A stretch of 55,559 nt of DNA, from assembly GCF_001039355.2 (NCBI RefSeq), contig NW_019775932.1, forward strand, positions 107,905-163,463, given 5' to 3'. This document shows, in pieces, positions 45,658 through 55,559 of this stretch (positions within the stretch are counted from its first letter, which is position 1; every line of letters starts with the position of its first letter). This DNA is from Lingula anatina. Lineage: Eukaryota; Brachiopoda; Lingulata; Lingulida; Lingulidae. The notes beneath the pieces were generated by a model. The model had not been told where the DNA came from and made no database searches. It was given only the letters and a program-made list of their open reading frames with translations. A program made the translations under genes and the position numbers.

Positions 45658-48600
45658 ATAGTTGATGTAGATAGATGCAAATTAGACTTGATTTGTTAAA
45701 CTTAAAAGACCAAAACGTTGATTATATTAAACCCATGGAATGAGATGAGATGGCATATATCAGATGCAGTTCAAAAACATAAACACATACCTGTGCACTC
45801 CTATGGGCAAACATGTTAAGTATTTCTTTGACTTGAAAAAGACTGACAATTGTTTAAAACCATGCGACAAACTTTCAGTCTCGACGCGTGGATCTCCTAC
45901 AGCTAATGTTGGACGCCAAAACTGACAATCTGGACTCGACTGTACCCCAGGCGATGACAGACAGTGACGTAATATCAACACAAGAGGAAGGCGAAACGGG
46001 TCAGCAGAACGGCTCTTCGTCATCCAAAAGCAGATATTCACAAAAGGCGAAACTCACAGAAAAGGTAAAAAACAATTTGGTGTGTGTGCGCGCGTGTGTG
46101 AGTCTGTGCGTGTGTGTATGTGTGCGTGTGTTTCGAATGAGGAACCCCATGCTTCACGACTATGCACACACCTTAGCTGACACTTATTCAAGCAAATTCC
46201 GCTGTAGCACAATATGTTAGAACCTGCTACAGTCTATAAGTGGCATTTGGAACTAAAAAGCAGTAACTTAAGTAACCGTTTTTAAATGAAAAATTCTGGT
46301 GGGAGAACATGAATGACAAATCACTGATTATTTACTTTTATTTAAATCTTTAGGAGATCCGGGCGCAGTGTGCGTTGTTTTTGTTCGCAGGGTATGAAAC
46401 CACCAGCACCGCCCTGGCCTACGCCGCCTACCACCTAGCAACGAGTCCAGAGGCACAGAAAACTCTCCAGGCGGAGGTAGACCAATACTGCACTGATGAG
46501 GTAGGTGTCTGCAGGGAAACAAGTCTCTTGAAGGAAAATAATTATATACTGAAACAACAGTGTTGCAACATACATTGCTAAATTCAGATACCAGTAGTTC
46601 TATATTAAAACAGTTGGATTCAGGCGGCGCCTTTGTACCTACTTTAAAGTAAATGGAAGATTAAAACAATTAAGCGCCAAGATCCTATCAAAGTATGTAT
46701 TCCAAGTGTTTCAAAGTATTAAAACTGCGGTAGTGGGATGGATTTCCGAGGTCACCCAATTGTTGCGCATAGTTTTGATCACATGGCGCAAATGTGTCAG
46801 GTTGACGATGTAATTTTATGGTAGTAATTAGAGATATTCTGCTCCTTTTCTCTCCGATAGGAAACAATTCTGTAATGTTTATTCACTCAGTTTCTAAGCT
46901 ATGTATTACATATCAAAACTCTTTTTAGGGTCCTCCATCGTATGAGACCATAAGTAAGATGCAGTATTTGGATATGTTCCTCAAGGAATCGCTACGACTA
47001 CACCCTATCGCTCCAGCGTAAGTGGACTCACTAATGCAAAATTAATTTATGTCTCCTCCATCCCAGTGCACCACAAACTTGCATAGNAAGCTATGTATTA
47101 CATATCAAAACTCTTTTTAGGGTCCTCCATCGTATGAGACCATAAGTAAGATGCAGTATTTGGATATGTTCCTCAAGGAATCGCTACGACTACACCCTAT
47201 CGCTCCAGCGTAAGTGGACTCACTAATGCAAAATTAATTTATGTCTCCTCCATCCCAGTGCACCACAAACTTGCATAGTCCCATTTATAACAAAAGAGAA
47301 GGCAACAAAGTCTATCGGTTGTTCGTGATTTGGCCAAACAAGGCCGCTTTTATTATATAAACTCACTATCCTAATAATTTTAACAATAATAACAATGTAG
47401 CAAATTGTTGCCTACATTAAATGTTATGGCCTTAGGGATAAAAATTAAATAGGAAATATTAAACAAGACTCATCATCCTAAAAATAATGATGTGATGAGT
47501 CAGCAAAAGTTATTATTTTCAAACAATTTTGCACAAATTTCGTTTGTGGGGTTGCAGAGAGGCCCCCACTATGCAACGGTTATCGTAAGCTGTGACCCAC
47601 GATAAGCAATTATTTGACAACAGTAGTGCATCTAATTTAGCTTGTCTGATTGCAAATGCAAGGTCAATGCATTGCAGGACTCGCAATACAATTCTACTTA
47701 AGTACCGGCATGACAATGCTGTTAGCAGGTGACCTAACCCCTACTCCACTTTTTTTTTTTTTTTTTTTTTTTTGAAGGGGGGTCGAGGTTCCGTTTTTCT
47801 CATATGCTGAAAACAGCTGGAAGAGTGCACTCTGTAATTGCCATGCTATCCTAGCTTCCGCCGTACTTGTTGATTAGTATAAAAGTTAACAGTTTTAAGT
47901 TATAGCTAGGCGTTAAGTCTCTTTAAAATGGCTACTTTTCATCATGGACTCCTTTGTCAAACTGCTTCTATAAACCAGTCTGTTTTCACTAGTGGACCAG
48001 GGAGAACAGCCCAGGAATCCAGCACAGTGATGGGTGTTCACATTCCCAAAGGCATGAGTGTCCGCTGTAACATACGCAGTATCCACATGGATCCCGATCA
48101 CTGGGGACCCCCAGACCCCAGCCTCTTCTGTCCTGAACGGTAAGGTGCTGCCATCTATCGATAACCACATGATATTGATTTGCGAATCACTTGTTCTGAA
48201 TGCGCTTTCAAATAAAGGTGTGGAAATATAACAAGATATCTTTTGGAGTTTATATATGAAATGCTTGAGGTCTTAATGTTTCAGATTTATCACAATACCT
48301 TTTCCTTAATGATATTTAGTGAAAATTTCATTTTTGTTTTTATATTGTTTAAGTTTGTACATATAGTGTTGGCATGATCTTGTCATACTGGCTAAATTCA
48401 TGTTTTATGTTCCTTTAAAAACCCTTTTAATTTTTCATTTTTCTTCGAGATTCTTGATGTTGAATTCCATGATTTTTTTTTTTATAAAATACCTGGTTAA
48501 AACATGCCTCTAAATATTTAATTGTATGTTTAACAATATACTCAGCTAGGTATATATTTATGCTCTGCAATAGTCGTGTGTAAACACGGTTCACGTGACA

Positions 48601-48907
48601 TGACGTAACTCTACGTCATCTTTGTGTTATTCTTCTATCCAGGTTCACGGCAGAGAGGGTTGCTAAGCGTCACCCTATGGCCTGGCTTCCATTTGGGGCA
48701 GGCCCCAGAAACTGCATTGGTATGAGGTTTGCTTTGATGGAGGCCAAGATGACCTTGGCGTGTCTCGTGAAGAAGTTCAGCGTTGAGACCTGTGCTGAGA
48801 CGCAGATTCCACTGGTTCACGTAGCTAGGGGCACAGTGCAGCCGGAGAAAGGTGTCACCGTGCGTCTTACAAGGCGGAATACAGTGGCCAATAAGACCGA
48901 AGAATAA
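42242..48907 (+). CDS. Cytochrome P450, CYP3 clan (CYP3A-like), complete
   Basis: Thirteen exons: 42242-42294, 42523-42613, 43151-43209, 43603-43699, 43951-44070, 44459-44547, 45045-45196, 45458-45579, 45879-46064, 46354-46500, 46929-47017, 47993-48139, 48643-48907; 538 aa. An N-terminal membrane anchor ([18 protein letters not shown]) is followed by a Pro-rich hinge ([10 protein letters not shown]), as in ER microsomal P450s. I-helix [10 protein letters not shown] supplies the O2-activating acid-Thr pair; the K-helix ExxR is in [12 protein letters not shown] is in CPERFT; the heme loop is [15 protein letters not shown] with the Cys ligand. It should oxidise lipophilic substrates with NADPH-P450 reductase. 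Exon 9 encodes an unusually long polar Ser/Glu/Gln-rich stretch before the I-helix. A second copy of exon 11 (47121-47209) is an assembly duplication. Confidence 0.94.
44640..44905. mobile_element. Diverged foldback element in P450 intron 6
   Basis: Related to 29391-29765: shares ACTACCAGACTCGGCACC, a CATACCCCGGAACAAATTTTG core, CACTTTGAAAACGGGTAGTG and GCCGAGTCTGATAGTTGGGT at the right end. More mutated and shorter, so older or from another subfamily. Confidence 0.7.
45603..45655. repeat. (AT)n microsatellite
   Basis: Perfect dinucleotide run in P450 intron 8. Confidence 0.95.
46896..47278 (+). repeat. Exact 191-bp duplication flanking a single N (assembly artefact)
   Basis: 46896-47086 and 47088-47278 appear identical base for base, with one N between. 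The unit contains P450 exon 11 (89 nt, phase 0 in, phase 2 out); using both copies would break the frame. This is the pattern of two contig ends overlapping but not merged. Confidence 0.9.
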
Positions 48908-48908
48908 A
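48903..48908 (+). terminator. Possible P450 polyadenylation signal
   Basis: AATAAA overlaps the TAA stop codon of the P450 gene. Other AT-rich candidates lie further down in 49100-49600, so the true site is uncertain. Confidence 0.3.
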
Positions 48909-49109
48909 CACATTTATTGAACGTATTCAGTATTCACAAAGTTCCATCGAAATTGTCATGATTGACAATGTTGTATGACTAATACCTGTCAGCATAATTT
49001 GCTTACATGCTTATGAAGTAGAAAAAGTTGAGGAATGTGTTCCATTTAAAACGTTCGATTGTGCGGATGGATGTCGAATTTAGTTGACAAAGAACAGCAT
49101 TATATTTTA

Positions 49110-49456
49110 AAGACATCAGTGAGGATGACTATTAATGTGAACAAGTTTTATGATATGTATATGATTTATTTTGAATTAAAATATATCCCTTAATGTTTTA
49201 TCAATATATCTTTACAGACATATTAAGTCACTTTGCATGTTTTTTTGAAATAACACTAGCTAGGGTGTTATAAATTTCATCAGTCATCAGAGTCATCAGT
49301 TACGATTACTATTTCTGTGAACAAGTTTTAAGATATGTTTATAAATAACTTTAACTTAAAATATTTCCCTTAATATTTTATTAATGTATTTTTACAGATA
49401 TGTTATGTCACTTTGCATGTTTTTTTAAAGAACAGTGGCTAGGGTGTAATATATAT
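49110..49456 (+). repeat. Diverged ~187-bp tandem duplication downstream of the P450
   Basis: Two copies (about 49110-49272 and 49297-49456) share GTGAACAAGTTTTA, CTTTACAGACATATTAAGTCACTTTG-type text (second copy TTTTTACAGATATGTTATG) and CTAGGGTGT, with many substitutions. Possibly in the P450 3'UTR or just beyond. Confidence 0.85.
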
Positions 49457-50799
49457 ATCCAATGTAATTCCAGCTCCATAGTATGAGATGTTGAGACGTA
49501 AATGTGCAGTACACCAATTTACAGTTATGAGTGTAAATAATATTGCATTTTCTTTTTTTATATATATAAATCGATTTATCAATGTGTTGTATTGCTAATT
49601 CTGACCATTTTATTGATTTACAAGTTCTTAGAATGACAGTAATTTGTCAAACTTTCGCGACAGTTCCTGGAACAAGGTTAATACACAGTAGACTTGGTTT
49701 AGTTCCACACACGTTATTGGTATTTCTGTTCTTTTCATGATAAATACACTTTATTTATTTATAAATGATTGTTGTTATCAAATAATTTTCACTTTATTCG
49801 CGCCGTCTGCAGAAATTAAGAACGCATGACCGTTAACATAAACTAACATAGGTGTACAAAAATAAGCCTCTTAATTATACTGCGCATGCTACCGCGGTCT
49901 GCTACAAGTCAAGCTAGTTTTTATCCATTAGTACAAATGATCAAGTGCAAAACAAGCGTCTTTGGGAGCATTTCCATAAACCCATTGTACTACCTGGATC
50001 GCTCTAAATCTGCGGGGATTCTCGCTGAGTTGCATTCAGTGTAAGTGGTTAAAATGTCAAGCACATCTGCCCAAGCTGTGAGGGGTAATTAACGATAGTG
50101 AGTTACCCCCTCGTTACACAAAGGGCATACCAAAATTGAAGTTGCTTACACTAAATGCAATTTTACAAGAATCCCTGCAGAGTTAGATCGATCCAGCTAC
50201 ATGTAGTATGTTGGGTTTATGGGAACACCCCCTATGGGAAAGCAGTCTTCATAGAGATCACGTAAGCTTGTTAGCCGGAGAAATTTTAACACAGCCCCAC
50301 TTTAGACTTCGTCCTGTGCGTTCATTCTCAATGTTTCACAAAAAAGATGATGACACAAATCTTAAATGTCAATGTTCACTTGATATTTAGTAGAACAATT
50401 TTAATGGATAAGTATTTGCCCGCAATTGATCAAATAGAGTACAGCCTGGGAGGAGCTATTGTTTTCCGGTCCATGCCTTGTACTCACTTGGAGAAGTCGG
50501 ATCAAAACTAGTCATTTGTAAAAAAAAAAAAAAAAAAAAAAATGATTCAATAACAAATAAAACTTTAGTCTAATATACATCAGGGAGGTGCGTTTTGATG
50601 TGTTTCAAACATTATGGGATGTCTCGATAGTATGTTTGCATCAAGAGAAAAGAGGAAAGAGGTGGCTAAATCCCGTAAGTGGACAATTAGTATACATTTA
50701 ACGTGTATCTTGTATTACTTTTAAACGGGCTTATACTATTGAAAATGTATAACATTCTCCACCTCCACAGGCGACCCCTTGCGGAGCCAGCGTGTTTAA
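49457..50799. other. Intergenic region, no gene seen
   Basis: AT-rich spacer downstream of the P450. A poly-A run lies at 50520-50541. No domain-bearing frame on either strand. Confidence 0.4.
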
Positions 50800-51154
50800 T
50801 TCGGGGTGCAACTGAAAATAACCTTGTTGCGCGAGTCTATTATAAACAAGGCGCCATTTATAACCAGTGTCCCGGATTAGCGCGGTCAAATACTAGGACG
50901 GCGTGTGGTATTTTAAGAACAGACATTCTCAATCATATGTTATTCTCCTGAAGCAATGATAATTTGCCAAGTCCCATGAAACGGGGTGGTTTTGGAGCAG
51001 ACTTTGTCATCAAGATCGTGTGTGATATGAAACATCAGTAATCAGGGGAAATAGTTGCCTTCTAACACAGGCTTGTAGCCTGCAGTTTCAGAAACACTGC
51101 ATACGTGCCTAGCAGACATGACGTGTACTACCCGGCTACCCCCCCCCCCCTCAA

Positions 51155-51198
<44 letters not shown>

Positions 51199-51290
51199 TA
51201 CAACTCTCCCACTGCTACAACAATTTCAGAAAAAAGTGGACATTCGTTCATCAACATACAGGTACTAATCATTACTTATCCAAATAACGT
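50800..51290 (+). repeat. Dispersed repeat, copy 2
   Basis: Direct-orientation counterpart of 40140-40760. It carries a (CA)n microsatellite at ~51156-51198 where copy 1 has C-rich sequence. No coding capacity seen. Confidence 0.75.
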
Positions 51291-51465
51291 ATTAACATCT
51301 CGTTATTTTTATTTTTCTATTTTGCGCAGTATGTGACAACTACGTGACAACAAGTATTTGGTCTTTTGAAAGCGATACATGTATATAACATTGCATGCCC
51401 CGGCCATTCGTTGACACACAAATGAAACAGTTAACACCCCCGCCCCTCCCCCAGTCTTTCTCTTT

Positions 51466-51723
51466 CTATGATGAACATATATTGTCGGAGGCGATGTCAC
51501 TTCTCGCATTCAGTCTTAAATATGAGCATGTGCTCCTTGGAGACTTCAAGGGTATAGATATAGTGACCAGTCGATACATGGACTACGTACACAACAACCA
51601 GGATTTCTTAAAGCGTGCTAGACGCCCTATGTTAATTATTACATCCACACTTGTTCCTAGACTGCTCTTTTTTATATTGAGCCATAATGTTTCAGCAAAT
51701 TCCCAGTTTGGCGACATACTCTG
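51466..51723 (+). pseudogene. Possible degraded retrotransposon endonuclease fragment
   Basis: The frame contains KYEHVLLGDFKGID, which recalls the LLLGDFNART motif of the AP-endonuclease domain of non-LTR retrotransposons, followed by RYMDYV. No other endonuclease motif or reverse transcriptase is found nearby, so this is a weak call. Confidence 0.25.
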
Positions 51724-52964
51724 AATAAATGACATAAGGGTATTGGAATTTGTGGTGACAAGCAACGGACCAAGCCACAGAGACCACATAAATACAATAT
51801 ACCTATGTGCACATTTTTCACGAGGTAATTATAGTATGAATTTTTTACCCTTATTCTAGGTGCAGTTCTTGATGGGGAGCGTCATGCACTCTTGATAAAT
51901 TTAGAAATTTGTATTCAGATCGTTACAAATAAAGTGATTAGCGACAACTTCTCCCTTTTGGCCCAGGGTGCGATTTTTTTAACATGCGTAAAATGTACGT
52001 ATGTGTGGTAACCGTGCAGAGAGAAAAACCTACCCATATGCTTTTGATACTAGACACATCGTTTAGGAAATCAACTGAAGCCCCCATATTCCAGATCAGA
52101 CTACATGGTATACAGACAAAGGCGCGTGCATACATTTCAATGGCACTATATAAATATATATATTTTTTACATTCAATTTATGATTCTGCAATTAGTCTGA
52201 GATGAAGGTCACCTCCATTACATCGTAGCTCAAGTAAACTATCTAAATAAGCGTGACTTACACGTATGACACCAGACGTTGTTTTCGAGAATAAGAGGCT
52301 GCAAGTATTGGACATTGATAACAAAGGGAAGCAGAGAATCGAGCCACCGCTTTAAGAAAGAGACTTCAGGTAGGGTTACGAAGAGCTCCATAAAGACATT
52401 TTGCTCTAAAGTCGTTATTTAGCTTTAAAGTCAAAGCCTTCTAAAAATAACAAAAATATTTAAGACAGGCCTCCTTGCGTCATAGTGGACATCACAAAAT
52501 ATCTGAAGTCAGAAAGTATGGCAATGAAACTGATATATTAATTATTAGTGATGAAAGTAAAACTTCTGAACAATCTTCATTATCTGTGCTTACCTACACT
52601 TTTAAGTAATTAAAATTACCTTAATATCTCAGTGTAACTCGAAAATGTTGACATTTAGATCTGCTTGGCACTTTTTTCATCGCTTGTTAACAAGTTATGC
52701 GTAACAAGTTATGCAATTATCAATGAACAATAAAGCAAAGCTTTGCCCAATAAATGTTAGAAAACAGAAAACGTCACTTACTCAATTATGTGAAACGGAT
52801 AATGATATTTTTTTATCGATTTTGATTAATCTCACTCTCTTATCAGGGAATATTTATTTGCTATAATCCATTATTCACAAGTTATTAGGGGATCATGCAC
52901 GCTGTAGCGATTCGTTGCTTATTAACTTATCCAAAGGCTGTTTAATTTTTTCGTTTTATTTTCG
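51724..52964. other. Intergenic region upstream of the EF-hand gene
   Basis: AT-rich, without a recognisable coding region. A 3' splice site (TTTTATTTTCGAACAG, ending 52969) just before the EF-hand start codon suggests that an untranslated first exon of that gene lies somewhere here, but I could not place it. Confidence 0.4.
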
Positions 52965-52975
52965 AACAGCTAACC

Positions 52976-53842
52976 ATGTATGTGCTCAATCTGTTAACTG
53001 GCACTGTTTTACTCACCGCTTTTAATGGATACAGTTACGGACGGGATGTTGTGGAGGTGAGTTTTCAACATGCTTTACATTATGCACAATAAATCAATTA
53101 CATGTACTTAATCACGGAAAATATTATACTTATAAAGTTAATGAATTCTATTTTAGGGAACATGTCCTTTGAGAAAATATAATATTGCCATAGCAACTAT
53201 TTCAAAACAGGATTCAATCAGATGCATTGCTAACATCCTTTAGAAACTGTTAATTCATCGACGAGCAATTTTCCATCAATTTCCAATTAATTCACAGGTG
53301 CTCAAGACGTGCAAATATCTGATCTTTGGATTCAGAAATTAACCTTGTGGTTTAGAATTATGGACAACAACAATGACGGTTTAGTCTACAAAGAGGATTA
53401 CGTGGATGAAGTGGCAAAACGAGCTCAACAGGTTCTCTCCCCATGGAGGGCCAAGGCTGTATACGGACTAATGGCAAAAGATTGGCAGGTTTCATTGCCA
53501 AAAACGGCCAACACAAAACAAGCAATTAACCTCAATAGGTGGCTTAAGTTATTTGAAATGGACCTCTTAAATGCATCAGTGAATGAGCATCAGTTACACT
53601 GGTGTTCGGACTGGTTCCATGTTTTAGATGTAGACTGCGATGAAAAAATGTCTGTGAACGAATATTCCAACTTTCTAAATATAACACGCAACATCTTGCC
53701 TCCTGAAGAACTGTTCAATACCATTGACCGAAATCTAAATAACATTATTAGTTTGGAAGAGTTCTTATTTAGCTGTAACGATTATTATTTCGAGATGAAA
53801 GACAGCAAAACAGCCCTGTTGTTTGGATCTCCAGGAAATTAA
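52976..53842 (+). CDS. Secreted EF-hand protein, sarcoplasmic calcium-binding protein-like
   Basis: Two coding exons are proposed: 52976-53056 (signal peptide MYVLNLLTGTVLLTAFNGYS, donor GTGAGT) and 53336-53842, which joins in phase 0 after the acceptor GGATTCAG; 195 aa. The alternative acceptor at 53297 would break the frame. EF-hand loops: DNNNDGLVYKED near the start of exon 2 (canonical), DVDCDEKMSVNE (position 6 Glu instead of Gly) and DRNLNNIISLEE (Asn at position 6). A further helix-loop region between the first two lacks Ca ligands. The layout WFRIMDNNNDG...WFHVLDVDCD resembles invertebrate sarcoplasmic Ca-binding proteins, usually cytosolic, so a signal peptide is notable. The exon 1 link is inferred, not proven. 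Confidence 0.75.
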
Positions 53843-53911
53843 CTGAATATAAAACCCAATGAGGGTCGAAATTATCATATAAATGGATATCTAATATTCG
53901 GATTGGTCTGA

Positions 53912-53917
53912 AATAAA
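53912..53917 (+). terminator. Polyadenylation signal of the EF-hand gene
   Basis: AATAAA 70 bp after the stop codon of the EF-hand gene, a usual distance for a short 3'UTR. Confidence 0.6.
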
Positions 53918-55138
53918 GTTGGGGAATTTTTGAAGTTGCTTATTCATACGATGTTTTCATAGATATTTTCAATTTGATCCAGAAGAAAGTATTGTACTTT
54001 TCGTCTTTTAATGATAGCAATTACACCCCAAAAGTCCGGGTCTACACAAAACGCCGAATCAAATGACTACAGATAAAAAACTAAAACATCTTATTCCCCA
54101 ATTATATTATACCCAGGTACTTTAAGGTGTATGTGTGGGTACGTTCGTGTGTTCAATGGAATGTTTATATGTATGAATTAACTGTTCAACGTTATTCGAC
54201 ATGGGAATTTAAATAAACATTAAAAGTACATTTGAACTGACTTCAAACAAATCCAACATGCCAAGGGATAAACGAAATAAATCACTTGATCCACCTTAAA
54301 ATATATTTAAACTGCTATTTTCTTTAAAATTTTGGTCGGTGACTTGACCTAATTACCTGACATACTTATCTGGCCCGTTTATATGGAGCACAGAAAGCAA
54401 GCAGAGAAAATCATTCAAATACAGTTTCCGATGTTATGAAAAAATTTTTTTTTTCTGTTTTTTCTATAAGGGATATTATTTGAACTATATATGCATGGCG
54501 GCCTTTGGACGGCTCTCGTGGCAAAACTTTGACTTCAATTGGATCTTTAAGCTCTTATCCGTCAATTTGTCTATAGTTACCAGGAACCTTGATCAAATTG
54601 TTCTTCAGAGCCAGCGACATACTAGTAATAACTATATAATTGGTTAATCATTAGTAATTAGTTAATCATTTGAAAAGACCTGACGAATCGACGTTGTGGG
54701 TCTTGTACATATTAAACGAAAGGTTATTCACGCTATATTCGCCTGTCGAATGGTTGGCATTTGTGAGGGATAAACAACATGTAGACGAATAAACTGCACT
54801 TTGTACAATACATTTAAATAGTAACTTTCACATCTGACAATTGCTACAACAAATAAGACCCACAACACGTTGCTGCGATTTGCTTGAAAAGTACATACAC
54901 TGAGCAAATAACATTAATATTGTGGCAAAAAACTACTTGTAGCATATAAATATCGAATCCTGTTATATTACTGTATCTGACAGCAAGGCACGTAGCGTGG
55001 TAAGTCATTAAATACCCATTGTACATGTATTAAATAAACCTTTAACAAACGTTCCATTTGGTTTCAAGTCGATTTAAAAGTAATATGAAACCATGACCAG
55101 AAATACACTGCAACATCCCGGGTGAAGGGCGACTAGCT
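53918..55138. other. Intergenic region, no gene seen
   Basis: AT-rich. About 54584-54640 resembles part of the dispersed repeat at 40660-40730 (CCTTGATxAAATTGTT, TCAGAGCC). No coding sequence recognised. Confidence 0.4.
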
Positions 55139-55559
55139 CAAACAAAGAAATAAGTTGATAAGCTTTTTGTAAAGAAGCGAATCCAAAATTTATAAGAATT
55201 GCCATACTCGAACGACTGTTACCGGATAATGAGAAGACTTTCGCATTCCAAAGTAAATCGCTCGTGAAAAAAAAGTCGTCACACATGTGGGAAGGCTATT
55301 TCAGTACATAACTGAAAAATGCTTAATGTGTATTATAGGTTAATTTAATTCCAGCACCTTACACAAACTCGGTGCAGTATGATGCTTCACCCTTTCTTTC
55401 AGAGGAGCAATATTAAAATAAGCAGCTTTTTTTATTTGCTACTGTGTGCGAGCGTCGTTTTTTTTTTCAGAAAGTTCCATTGGGATATTTCCGTTTGTGC
55501 CCCACTCCAAGAAAAAATGTTGGAACATCAAAGTGTGGTCAGAAATATAATTATAAACA
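55139..55559 (+). pseudogene. Sulfotransferase relic: introns 3 and 4 without exon 4 (runs off right edge)
   Basis: Nucleotides 55139-55350 match the reverse complement of sulfotransferase 3 intron 3 (about 23880-23640), including CCGGATAATGAGA and the TTTCAGTACATAACTGAAAA block. From 55378 on they match its intron 4 (CCTTTCTTTCAGAG, then CTACTGTGTGCGAGCGT, and AGTGTGGTCA near the edge). The 166-bp exon 4 between them is deleted except for perhaps its first ~20 bases. Exon 5, if it exists, lies beyond the window. Confidence 0.75.

Noticed and set aside
47121-47209. Real tandem duplicated exon with alternative splicing in the P450
   Set aside because: The duplicated block is identical in exon and intron, flanks a single N, and mutual inclusion would break frame.
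53309-53335. Start of the EF-hand frame at 53309
   Set aside because: The first codon is GTG, and the in-frame acceptor at 53335/53336 joins correctly to the leader exon; the residues before it are probably intron.
1-55559. CRISPR arrays, bacterial operons or prophage
   Set aside because: The DNA is clearly eukaryotic with spliced genes; the regular spacing in 1-7 kb is an exon cassette array, not repeat-spacer DNA.

Overview
The window is animal nuclear DNA: intron-rich genes with GT/AG splice sites, dense microsatellites, MITE/SINE-type elements and short assembly gaps (513 N at 14630-15142; single N at 26598 and 47087). Gene families and architecture (clan-3 P450, cytosolic sulfotransferase cluster, monofunctional secreted PHM, a secreted Tyr-rich EGF repeat protein) point to a lophotrochozoan, most likely a mollusc. 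The species cannot be fixed from the sequence alone.

Layout. (1) 102-9323, minus: 5' part of a secreted, tyrosine-rich gene. It has a signal peptide, an LDLa-like domain, then five EGF-A/linker/EGF-B modules on a ~1.52-kb tandem four-exon cassette. Every intron is phase 1 and the gene runs off the left edge. (2) 10463-11504: a decayed piggyBac-type element. (3) ~11.9-33.5 kb: an old tandem segmental duplication. Copy A (~11.9-21.8 kb) has an exon remnant of a minus-strand sulfotransferase, an intact plus-strand sulfotransferase (17877-20616) and a broken 3' end of a PHM gene. Copy B (~21.9-33.5 kb) has an intact minus-strand sulfotransferase (22855-26035), an intact plus-strand one (30311-32649) and the 3' end of the complete PHM gene (32714-38098, minus). 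Matching TATA boxes with short untranslated first exons lie ~2.2 kb upstream of both plus-strand sulfotransferases. (4) 42242-48907, plus: a complete 13-exon cytochrome P450 of the CYP3 clan; one exon is duplicated in the assembly next to a single N. (5) 52976-53842, plus: a small EF-hand protein with a signal-peptide exon. (6) 55139-55559: a sulfotransferase relic lacking exon 4, running off the right edge.

The sulfotransferases (PAPS-dependent conjugation) and the P450 (oxidation) are typical small-molecule metabolism genes. The PHM-like enzyme, the EGF/LDLa protein and probably the EF-hand protein enter the secretory pathway. No operon-like logic is expected or claimed.

The most unusual item is the EGF/LDLa gene. 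It has about 17 Tyr per 103-residue cassette, and both its LDLa and EGF-B domains appear to have lost exactly the C1-C3 disulfide pair, with Tyr at the third-cysteine position. All exon models were built by hand from splice signals, reading phase and comparison between paralogous copies.
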